Of a stretch of 64,000 nt of DNA, positions 46,347 to 57,400 are shown piece by piece. The DNA comes from Atherinomorus stipes. Its lineage: Eukaryota > Chordata > Actinopteri > Atheriniformes > Atherinidae. How positions within the stretch are numbered: position 1 is the first letter of the stretch; each line of letters begins with the position of its first letter. The stretch covers positions 383,001-447,000 of the forward strand of contig JALJCO010013447.1 in NCBI GenBank assembly GCA_023101725.1, in the 5' to 3' direction. Under the pieces are notes generated by a model. That model had not been told where the DNA came from. It worked only from the letters and a program-made list of their open reading frames with translations, and ran no database searches. The position numbers and the translations under genes are program-made.

Positions 46347-46649
46347 TAGGGCTGGGAAAAAAATCAATACACTGAAATATTGCGATATTTTCATATGCTG
46401 ATATCATATTGATATGTAAAAATGTGGTATAGATCTATTTTACTAATTAAATCTTGCGAGATTTCGTTGTTCAGTCACGAAATCTCGCGGGTTTTCGTGA
46501 AATCTCGCGAGATTTCACCTTTATCTCAAGAAATCTCGCGAGATTTCGTTGGTAAAATAGATCAATATTGCATTTTTGAATCTCTATATGAAATCTGCAT
46601 ATGTAAATATCGCGATTTTACAGTGTATCTATTTTTTTTCCCAGCCCTT
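46347..46649. mobile_element. hAT-type MITE, 303 bp, intact with target duplication
   Basis: Ends TAGGGCTGGGAAAAAAATC and its complement (right end ATTTTTTTTCCCAGCCCTT). An exact 8-bp duplication GTAGCAGC lies at 46339-46346 and 46650-46657, as hAT transposases make. Inside are two perfect TCTCGCGAGA palindromes (46503-46512 and 46534-46543) and two imperfect ones (about 46451 and 46481). Confidence 0.92.
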
Positions 46650-46719
46650 GTAGCAGCGCCTTTTAAACTGGATGATGCTGGTGAAGCAACATCAGGTACG
46701 TTAGCCAAGACTTTACACA

Positions 46720-46940
46720 CGTTGTTACAAAGCTTATCTTGACTTATGACCAGTTTCTGATTATTGGAGACTTCAATAAACATGTTTGCTGTGAATCCAA
46801 ACCCCTGGCTAAAGAGTTTCTAAACATCATTGACTCTTTTAATCTCAGGTGGTGACAGGCGCTACGCATCAAAAAGGACATGTGTTGGATCTCATCCTGT
46901 CCTTTGGACTACGGATTAAAGGAATAGCCCAACCACAGGA
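46720..46940 (+). pseudogene. LINE endonuclease relic
   Basis: Frames read DQFLIIGDFNKHVCCESKPL, EFLNIIDSFNL and, after a shift, AVTGATHQKGHVLDLILSFG. This is the GDFN catalytic region and following segment of a LINE endonuclease of a different family from 1342-2160. Too short and shifted to function. Confidence 0.8.
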
Positions 46941-47069
46941 TGATGTAACTTTAGCTTCCACTTCCCCTCATGGTGAGCAAGACTCTGGAGCACTTTTTTA
47001 ATATCTCAAATGCAGCCGGCGATCAGGAAGGCTTCTCGTTTCCCCCCAACTTTCACAGAATGGAGTTAC

Positions 47070-47150
47070 CTTGCTGTAAAGCACTTTGTGTCTCCAATGG
47101 GTACTGTAAAGGGCTATATAAATAAATTTGATTTGATTTGATTTGATTCG
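47070..47150 (+). repeat. LINE/SINE 3' tail
   Basis: TGTAAAGCACTTTGTGTCTC, then GTAAAGGGCTATATAAATAA and a terminal (TTTGA)n, a common fish retroelement tail. Confidence 0.75.
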
Positions 47151-47269
47151 CCGGGGTCCGAGCCAAAAAGGTCCATAAAAAGCCACAAAAACTTGTCAAT
47201 ATTCCTCCATACTGCTCATCCAATGTAATCCACGTGTCCCGAGTGGATAGCATCCAGAATTTACCGGAA

Positions 47270-47633
47270 ACCATCATTTAGTAGATTTTTAGATCCTAAA
47301 CAGTAGAACATCTTAGTTTCACAAAGCGCACATATGCGCATTCTCGAAACTACGGAAGCCTCGGCCTACACAAAGCCTACTCTGCCGATAATGCAAGTGT
47401 AGTAGAATTAATTTGCCGTTTACATTGTGCTAAGAGCGACAGAGCTGCAGACAAACCAAACAAACACAAGAGGGTCCAAGAGGGGTTGATATTGATTTAA
47501 AATGAACAAAGAAAGGGAAAGAGAACGCATGATCTCATCTGCCGCGGCTTCCGTAGTTTCATGAACCTGCATCGGCGTGCTCGCATGAGATGCGACGTAG
47601 TACTGTTTAGGCTCTGTTGTTTAGATGATGGTA
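47270..47633. mobile_element. MITE with long inverted ends beside the 47-bp array
   Basis: ACCATCATTTAG...CCTAAACAGTA at the left (47269-47303) and the mirrored TACTGTTTAGG...TAGATGATGGT at the right (47601-47632). Inner arms GAAACTACGGAAGCC (about 47346) and GGCTTCCGTAGTTTC (about 47547) extend the match. No coding frame. Confidence 0.75.
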
Positions 47634-50600
47634 TCAAACCCAAGGAACCCAAAGGACCCGTGAAGAGGTTGATGGCAGTATCAGACCCAAGGAACCCAAA
47701 GGACCCGTGAAGAGGTTGATGGCAGTATCAGACCCAAGGAACCCAAAGACCCGTGAAGAGGTTGATGGCAGTATCAAACCCCAAGGATCCCAGATGACCC
47801 GTGAAGAGGTTGATGGCAGTATTAAACCCAAAGGATCCCAAAGACCCGTGAAGAGGTTGATGGCAGTATCAAACCCCAAGGAACCTAAAGACCCGTGAAG
47901 AGGTTGATGGCAGTATCAAACCCAAGGAACCCAAAGACCCGTGAAGAGGTTGATGGCAGTATTAAACCCCAAGGAACCCAAAGACCCATGAAGAGGTTGA
48001 TGGCAGTATCAAACCCCAAGGAACCTAAAGACCCGTGAAGAGGTTGATGGCAGTATCAAACCCCAAGGATCCCAGATGACCCGTGAAGAGGTTGATGGCA
48101 GTATTAAACACAAAGGATCCCAGATGACCCGCGAAGAGGTTGATGGCAGTATTAAACCCCAAGGAACCCAAAGACCCGTGAAGAGGTTGATGGCAGTATC
48201 AAACCCCAAGGAACCTAAAGACCCGTGAAGAGGTTGATGGCAGTATCAGACCCCAAGGATCCCAGATGACCCGCGAAGAGGTTGATGGCAGTATTAAACC
48301 CCAAGGAACCCAAAGACCCGTGAAGAGGTTGATGGCAGTATCAAACCCCAAGGAACCTAAAGACCCGTGAAGAGGTTGATGGCAGTATCAAACCCCAAGG
48401 AACCTAAAGACCCGTGAAGAGGTTGATGGCAGTATCAAACCCCAAGGAACCTAAAGACCCGTGAAGAGGTTGATGGCAGTATCAAACCCCAAGGAACCCA
48501 AAGACCCGTGAAGAGGTTGATGGCAGTATCAAACCCAAGGATCCCAGATGACCCGTGAAGAGGTTGATGGCAGTATCAAACCCCAAGGATCCCAGATGAC
48601 CCGTGAAGAGGTTGATGGCAGTATCAAACCCCAAGGAACCCAGATGACCCGTGAAGAGGTTGATGGCAGTATCAAACCCCAAGGAACCCAGAAGACCCGT
48701 GAAGAGGTTGATGGCAGTATCAAACCCAAGGAACCCAAAGGACCCGTAAAGAGGTTGATGGCAGTAACAAACCCCAAGGAACCTAAAGACCCGTGAAGAG
48801 GTTGATGGCAGTATCAAACCCCAAGGATCCCAGATGACCCGTGAAGAGGTTGATGGCAGTATCAAACCCCAAGGATCCCAGATGACCCGTGAAGAGGTTG
48901 ATGGCAGTATCAAACCCAAGGAACCCAAAGGACCCGTAAAGAGGTTGATGGCAGTATCAAACCCCAAGGAACCTAAAGACCCGTGAAGAGGTTGATGGCA
49001 GTATCAAACCCCAAGGATCCCAGATGACCCGTGAAGAGGTTGATGGCAGTATCAAACCCCAAGGAACCTAGAAGACCCGTGAAGAGGTTGATGGCAGTAT
49101 CAAACCCCAAGGAACCTAAAGACCCGTGAAGAGGTTGATCGCAGTATCAAACCCCAAGGACCCTAAAGACCCGTGAAGAGGTTGATGGCAGTATCAAACC
49201 CCAAGGATCCCAGATGACCCGTGAAGAGGTTGATGGCAGTATCAAACCCCAAGGAACCTAAAGACCCGTGAAGAGGTTGATTGCTGTATCAAACCCCAAG
49301 GAACCTAAAGACCCGTGAAGAGGTTGATGGCAGTATCAAACCCCAAGGAACCTAAAGACCCGTGAAGAGGTTGATGGCAGTATCAAACCCCAAGGACCCT
49401 AAAGACCCGTGAAGAGGATGATGGCAGTATCAAACCCCAAGGATCCCAGATGACCCGTGAAGAGGTTGATGGCAGTATCAAACCCCAAGGAACCTAAAGA
49501 CCCGTGAAGAGGTTGATTGCTGTATCAAACCCCAAGGAACCTAAAGACCCGTGAAGAGGTTGATGGCAGTATCAAACCCCAAGGAACCTAAAGACCCGTG
49601 AAGAGGTTGATGGCAGTATCAAACCCCAAGGATCCCAGATGACCCGTGAAGAGGTTGATGGCAGTATTAAACCCCAAGGAACCTAAAGACCCGTAAAGAG
49701 GTTGATGGCAGTATCAAACCCCAAGGAACCTAAAGACCCGTGAAGAGGTTGATGGCAGTATCAAACCCCAAGGAACCTAAAGACCCGTGAAGAGGTTGAT
49801 GGCAGTATCAAACCCCAAGGAACCTAAAGACCCGTGAAGAGGTTGATGGTAGTATCAAACCCCAAGGAACCCAGATGACCCGTGAAGAGGTTGATGGCAG
49901 TATCAAACCCCAAGGATCCCAGATGACCCGTGAAGAGGTTGATGGCATTATCAAATCCCAAGGAACCTAAAGACCCGTGAAGAGGTTGATGGCAGTATCA
50001 AACCCCAAGGAACCTAAAGACCCGTGAAGAGGTTGATGGCAGTATCAAACCCCAAGGATCCCAGATGACCCGTGAAGAGGTTGATGGCAGTATCAAACCC
50101 CAAGGAACCTAAAGACCCGTGAAGAGGTTGATGGCTGTATCAAACCCCAAGGAACCTAAAGACCCGTGAAGAGGTTGATGGCAGTATCAAACCCCAAGGA
50201 ACCTAAAGACCCGTGAAGAGGTTGATGGCAGTATCAAACCCCAAGGATCCCAGATGACCCGCGAAGAGGTTGATGGCAGTATCAAACCCCAAGGAACCTA
50301 AAGACCCGTAAAGAGGTTGATGGCAGTATCAAACCCCAAGGAACCCAAAGACCCGTGAAGAGGTTGATGGCAGTATCAAACCCCAAGGAACCTAAAGACC
50401 CGTGAAGAGGTTGATGGCAGTATCAAACCCCAAGGAACCCAGATGACCCGTGAAGAGGTTGATGGCAGTATCAAACCCCAAGGAACCCAGATGACCCGTG
50501 AAGAGGTTGATGGCAGTATCAAACCCCAAGGAACCCAGATGACCCGTGAAGAGGTTGATGGCAGTATCAAACCCAAGGAACCCAAAGGACCCGTGAAGAG

Positions 50601-51188
50601 GTTGATGGCAGTATCAAACCCCAAGGATCCCAGATGACCCGTGAAGAGGTTGATGGCAGTATCAAACCCCAAGGATCCCAGAAGACCCGTGAAGAGGTTG
50701 ATGGCAGTATCAAACCCCAAGGAACCCAAAGGACCCGTAAAGAGGTTGATGGCAGTATCAAACCCCAAGGAACCTAAAGACCCGTGAAGAGGTTGATGGC
50801 AGTATTAAAACCCAAGGCACCTAAAGACCCGTGAAGAGGTTGATGGCAGTATCAAACCCCAAGGAACCCAAAGACCCGTGAAGAGGTTGATGGCAGTATC
50901 AATCCCCAAGGAACCCAGAGGACCTGTTTAGAGCTTGATGGCAGTATCAAACCCCAAGGAACCTAAAGACCCGTGAAGAGGTTGATGGCAGTATCAAACC
51001 CCAAGGAACCTAAAGACCCGTGAAGAGGTTGATGGCAGTATCAAACCCCAAGGAACCCAGAAGACCCGTTTAGAGCTTGATGGCAGTATCAAACCCCAAG
51101 GAACCTAAAGACCCGTGAAGAGGTTGATGGCAGTATCAAACCCCAAGGAACCCAAAGACCCGTGAAGAGGTTGATGGCAGTATCAAAC
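47634..51188. repeat. About 47-bp minisatellite, about 75 copies
   Basis: Units contain GTTGATGGCAGTATCAAACC, CCAAGGAACCTAAAGACCCG and TGAAGAG. The second common form has ATCCCAGATGACCCG and is one base longer. Unit lengths of 46-48 break the frames, so open frames stay short. The array ends about 110 bp beyond the impa1 poly(A) signal. Confidence 0.97.
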
Positions 51189-51303
51189 CCAGATGGGTAC
51201 CAGATGGGGACCTGATGGAGACCAGACTGGTACCAGAGGAAGAGCAGACAGAGATCAGACGGAGACCAGACCAAACAATTGTTTTTTTTTCTTTAGTATT
51301 AAC
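51189..51303. other. Spacer between the 47-bp array and impa1
   Basis: GAGACCAGA- and GGTACCAGA-type short imperfect repeats, then a T run. No gene. Confidence 0.6.
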
Positions 51304-51309
51304 TTTATT
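51304..51309 (-). terminator. impa1 poly(A) signal
   Basis: AATAAA on the minus strand (TTTATT on plus), about 32 nt after the stop codon. A C run (plus-strand G run, 51316-51328) lies between. The 3'UTR would be only about 50-60 nt. Confidence 0.75.
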
Positions 51310-51340
51310 GAACATGGGGGGGGGGGGATCAGAGACCTGG

Positions 51341-51468
51341 TCACGCCTGTGGAGACAGCGCGTCATCCCGGGCTGGGCTGAAGGCCGAGATCTTCTTCAC
51401 GATCTTCTCTGCGATCGTCTTGTTGTTGGCCGCAACGATCCTTCTGGACATCAGGTCCACGTCTCCTC
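51341..51468 (-). CDS. impa1: impa1 terminal exon
   Basis: Acceptor TTTGTGTCCAG; completes a split Gly codon, then GDVDLMSRRIVAANNKTIAE, a KIVKKIS segment and a C-terminus ending DDALSPQA. It matches the IMPA1 end through the RDD sequence and is slightly longer than the mammalian tail. Confidence 0.93.
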
Positions 51469-54400
51469 CTGGACACAAAGACACACATCAGCTGTTTGCC
51501 CCGTCCAGCATGGCCACCACCGGCAGACGTCTGGCTGAGACGATCGGAGACGATCCTGCAGATGTAACTGGAAGAGGAGGGGGATAGGATGGAGGGAGGG
51601 GGTCCAGGGGGATCATAGTTCTGATCCAGGTCTGGGTCGGTCTGGGTGGATCATAGTTCTGGTCCAGGTGGATCATAGTTCTCGTCCATGTCTGGGTCGG
51701 TCCAGGTGGACCATAGTTCTGGTCCAGGTCTCTTGGATCAGGTCAGTCCAGGTGGATCATAGTTCTGGTCCAGGTCTCTTGGATCAGGTCAGTCCAGGTG
51801 GATCATAGTTCTGGTCCAGGGTCCAGGTGGATCATAGTTCTTGTCCATGTCTGGGTCGGTCCAGGTAAACCATAGTTCTGATCCAGGTCTGGGTCAGTAT
51901 AGGTGGACCATAGTTCTGGTCTAGGTCTCTTCATTCGGGTCAGTCCAGGAGGATCATAGTTCTGATCCAGGTCTGGGTTGGTCCAGGTCTCTTGGGTCGG
52001 GTCAGTCCAGGTGGATCATAGTTCTGGTCCAGGGTCCAGGTACCTTCCACGTCCATCAGAACTCCTCCGGCCTCGGAGACGATGAGTGATCCTGCCGCCA
52101 CGTCCCACACGTGGATCCCGATCTCGTAGTAGACCTCCACGCAGCCGAGCGCCACCAGACACATGTTGATGGCCGCCGTGCCGGCGCCCCGGACCCTGAA
52201 TACATGCAGAGGGGGGAGAGTAACAAGTGTGCGACGGCCGTGCCGGCACCCCGGACCCTGAATACATGCAGAGGGGGGAGAGTGACGAGTGTGCGACGAC
52301 CGTGCCAACGCCCCGGACCCTGAATACATGCAGAGGGGGGAGAATGACGAGTGAGCAACGACCGTGCCGTCGCCCCGGACCCTGAATACATGCAGAGGGG
52401 GGAGAGTAACAAGTGTGCGACGACCGTGCCGGCACCCCGGACCCTGAATACATGCAGAGGGGGGAGAATGACGAGTGAGCAACGACCGTGCCGTCGCCCC
52501 GGACCCTGAATACATGCAGAGGGGGGAGAGTGACGAGTGTACGACGACCGTGCCAACGCCCCGGACCCTGAATACATGCAGAGGGGGGAGAATGACGAGT
52601 GAGCAACGACCGTGCCGTCGCCCCTGACCCTGAATACATGCAGAGGGGGGAGAATGACGAGTGAGCAACGACCGTGCCGTCGCCCCTGACCCTGAATACA
52701 TGCAGAGGGGGGAGAATGACGAGTGAGCAACGACCGTGCCGTCGCCCCGGACCCTGAATACATGCAGAGGGGGGAGAGTGACGAGTGAGCGACGACCATG
52801 CCAGCACCCCGGACCCTGGATACATGCAGAGGGGGGAGAGTGACGAGTGAGCTATGACCGTGCCGTCGCCCCGGACCCTGGATACATGCAGAGGGGGGAG
52901 AATGACGAGTGAGCAACGACCGTGCCGTCGCCCCGGACCCTGAATACATGCAGAGGGGGGAGAGTGACGAGTGAGCTATGACCGTGCCGTCGCCCCGGAC
53001 CCTGGATACATGCAGAGGGGGGAGAGTGACGAGTGTGCGACGACCATGCCGTCGCCCCTGACCCTGAATACATGCAGAGGGGGGAGAATGACGAGTGTGC
53101 GACGACCGTGCCGTCGCCCCGGACCCTGAATACATGCAGAGGGGGGAGAGTGACGAGTGTGCGACGACCGTGCCGTCGCCCCTGACCCTGAATACATGCA
53201 GAGGGGGGAGAGTGACGAGTGAGCAACGACCGTGCCGGCGCCCCGGACCCTGAATACATGCAGAGGGGGGAGAGTAACAAGTGTGCGACGACCATGCCAG
53301 CGCCCCGGACCCTGAATACATGCAGAGGGGGGAGAGTGACGAGTGAGCAACGACCGTGCCGTCGCCCCGGACCCTGAATACATGCAGAGGGGGGAGAATG
53401 ACGAGTGTGCGACGACCGTGCCGTCGCCCCGGACCCTGAATACATGCAGAGGGGGGAGAGTGACGAGTATGCGATGACCGTGCCGTCGCCCCGGACCGTG
53501 AATACATGCAGAGGGGGGAGAGTGACGAGTGAGCACCGACCGTGCCGTCGCCCCGGACCCTGAATACATGCAGAGGGGGGAGAGTGACGAGTGAGCTACG
53601 ACCGTGCCGGCACCCCGGACCCTGAATACACGCAGAGGGGGGAGAGTGACGAGGGAGCGACGACCGTGCCAGCACCCCGGACCCTGAATACATGCAGAGG
53701 GGGGAGAGTGACGAGTGTGCGATGACCGTGCCGTGGCCCTGGACCCTGAATACATGCAGAGGGGGGAGAATGACGAGTGAGCAACGACCGTGCCGTCGCC
53801 CCTGACCCTGAATACATGCAGAGGGGGGAGAGTGACGAGTGAGCAACGACCGTGCCGGCGCCCCGGACCCTGAATACATGCAGAGGGGGGAGAGTGACGA
53901 GTGAGCAACGACCGTGCCGGCACCCCGGACCCTGAATACATGCAGAGGGGGGAGAGTGACGAGTGACCGACGACCGTGCCGTCGCCCCTGACCCTGAATA
54001 CATGCAGAGGGGGGAGAGTGACGAGTGAGCAACGACCGTGCCGGCGCCCCGTGTCGACTCAATAACCAGACCGAGTTTGGCAAGAACTTCGTTTTTACTC
54101 CATCGTTTTTTACGACCTCCTTTCCATCAGCATACATCGATATCACAGCGCCTTCTCGCATCACCACGCGGTATTTTCCAATCTTTGCGCACATAAGCTG
54201 TGGAGTTCTTACTGCACAACAATCTCCCCCCTTTTTTTTTTTTAAACAACAAAAAATACATGTTGTACTACTTACATTGAACAAGCATGTCTTGGGGAAC
54301 ACAGCTATACAAAAAAAAAAATGGCAGAGCTTGAATAAAAACATAAACAAAGCCCTTTATGGATTAAGTTTACAGACCCCTTCGCTAAGAGCTCTGCAGA

Positions 54401-57400
54401 TGCCCCCTTTTTGGTGAAACAGTTGGCAAGCTGCTCTTTGGTGGCTGACCAGATGATCTGCTTAACAGTCCCAAAGTGCATCAGTTCCTTCACACTGCTG
54501 ATCTTAAGGCGCAGTCTTTTCTCAGTGACAGACTTTGTGGACTTTAGTGCATCCACAAGAGAATGATTGTCTGTTACACACACAATGGGCACACTTTTGC
54601 ATTAACGGTTGCCAGTTGTGATTTCTGAGCACAGTGTTGCAAGAAAAACTGCACTGTCAACTCCATCTGCAAGTGCTATAGTCTCTCCTGCTAACGTGCT
54701 CCGCACAACTCTCCTGATGCGCTTTGACTGCAAGGATATGGGTGAGAATTTTCCATTTTCACCCATGAGCATGATGAAATGCCCACCCTGTGTACCGCCA
54801 TCTGGGAGGTTTCCCAGGGAGGAATCACTGAATACGACAAGCTTGAGGGAGCTGTTTTCTCCCAGGTACTGAAACCTCAACATGACATTCTCTGATTCGA
54901 GTTTTCTGATGAGCTTGTTTGCACAATGTAAAGTTTGAACCGTGGCATGTTTTGTGCTAGCGGCTAACATGGAAATGTCACACATCATGTCTGGTCTATT
55001 CTGCCTTGCAACCCACAATAGTTGTCCTATCTTTGACTTTAACATGTCCACTTCATTCTCAATCAGTGGCGCTTCCCGTTGTGTTGCTCTTGTGGTATCT
55101 ATGGGGATACTTTGCAGATTTTTAATGTATGCACTTTGCTGTACCTGTACCTCGTTCTGCACAGAATGTACTTCCACCCCTATGAAACTAAAGTTAGTGT
55201 TCTTCTCTGCCAACCTGGAGAGCATCTTTTAACTGAGGAATGACCGTAGTGGAAAAAGCATCAGTGACCCCCAAATAAAGTCATCCACATGAGATACAAG
55301 GATCCCTGTCACTTTGCCACTCTCATCTAACCAGTAACATACAGCTGGATCTACTTTGGACACAGTGGCTCCTAACTTTTGCATGGTTCCTCTGACTCTA
55401 TTGTACCAGTACCAAGAAGCATCTGTCAGACCTTAAACACGTTTGTTCAACTTCCACACAGTTCCTTTGCCCTGCGCTTCCTGAGGAGGGTGGATGTGAA
55501 TGTCTCTTGTGAGTGTTTCACCTTGTAAAAAGGCTGCTTTAATGTCAATGGAGTTCAGCTCCCATTTGTTTTTACATATGACAGCTATGATCATCTTTAG
55601 GGATTCTAGGTGAGTCCTTAGGAAGATCCTTTGCGTTCAGTTCCTCAAACCCTCTTGCCACTAGCCGAGCCTTTGGTACAATTCCAGCAAGTGTTTCCTT
55701 TAGTGTGCACACCCACCTTGTTGAGATGCATTTCTGACTTGCATCTGCGACTTCATCAAATACGTTGTTTTTAATCCAGTTTAAGAGTTCGGCATGTTTT
55801 GCAGGTAGAAAGACATCGCCTTGTACTACTAACACATCATCCTCATTGGTGGTAGTACATGTCTGCTCATGCCTTGATGACATCACCTGTACACTGTCTA
55901 TTGCTCCAAGATTGACCGATCCTGTTGTACCAGCAATTTCTTCAGGCTGGCTGAACTGCAGATTATACCAGTCTTTGTGTTTTCCAGTAGCTTTTCCTGC
56001 TCTGCTAAGGACAGTTCCAGTGTAGTTTTGGCCACTTTCATTGTCTTTGTATGTAACCACTGGACCGTTTTTCAGCTTAAGACCTTCATATCTGGCATGG
56101 GCTTGTGGCATCTGAGTCTAGCCAAAACTGCTTCCTGCAGTTGGCTCCGAAGCATGTGGAGGTTCATCATCATTAACAGCATTTTGAGATCCACTGTTTT
56201 CACTTTCAGACTCACTGAGATCTGCTGCTGGTGCAACTGCGAGATTCTCAACAGAGACCATCTCTTGTTCTTTTCCCCCCTCTTTGGTTGGTGGTTCATC
56301 TACTTTTCTCAGTTGGGACTGATGTACCCGCACATATGCTCCCCCATGCCTTACAAATACAACAGCACCATCTTGGCCGATCACAACCCCTGGTCCTTTC
56401 CACTCATTACAGTCCACCGTCTTGTAGAAGACTTTGTTTCCTGTTTCATACTTTTTGTCAACTGGCCGCAGTTGTTTACGAAGGGCTCTTCTGATTCTCT
56501 CAGAGCATTCAGCCTCTGTAAATGCTTTTCTCATAGCATGGAGAGTTGTGATGTGTTGAGCTACCCATGAGCTGACAGTGGTTTCCAGAGCTGGAGGTTT
56601 ATCAGTGAGCACTGACGGCAGATTTGGATTTTGGCCAAACACCAGCTGGTAGGGGCTATATCCGTGTATGTTGTGCATGGAGTTCTTTGCCATTAGTGCC
56701 CAATCAAGTGCCGTCTTCCAGTCACAGCTGTTGTCCTTTTTAACTTTCAGCAACATTTCAGTGAGAGTTTGATTGTGCCTTTCCAAAAGGCCGTTGCTCC
56801 ATGGGCTGTAGACTGCTGTTGTTTTAATCTCAATATTACATTTTTCAGCCATGTCTTTCATGTCTTAATTATTGAATTCTCCTTCGTTGTCACTAAACAA
56901 CCTGCGTGGAGGGCTGATCCAGCAATGTATGAACTGTTCACTATCTCTTGGGGTTTCTTCGTTGTGACTATACTCCCTGCACTGAAGCGAGTAAAGTGGT
57001 CAATAGCATGTAGATACCACACATTTGGCTCAAGTTCATGCAAGTCAACAGCTTCAGTTTCATTGTAAGTTGAAGCCATGGGAAGACCGACTACAGGCTT
57101 ATGCTTTGGTTTACTGTACCTGTTGCATGTTTCACAGTGTTTTACAATGTTCTGGAGAATGGCACTGCTTTCTTTATCATGAGTGCCTGAACAGGTCAGT
57201 AGCTTCTGCACTCTTTCCACTGAAGCGTGTCCAAACTGTCTGTGGAGTTTCAGAAGTATTTTTTCCTTTTCTTTGGAGCTCATGTTTTCCTTGATTATGA
57301 GAACCTCATCTTCACCTTGTGTTTGGGTCACGCTTGTCTCCTTTTTGACCTGACTGTCGTCTCTTAGGTTCACACAGTAATGTCCTGATGATGTTAACTC

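Noticed and set aside
52056..54350. A 764-codon minus frame across the 62-bp array
   Set aside because: Array translation running from LTR sequence into the wrong frame of the impa1 exon.
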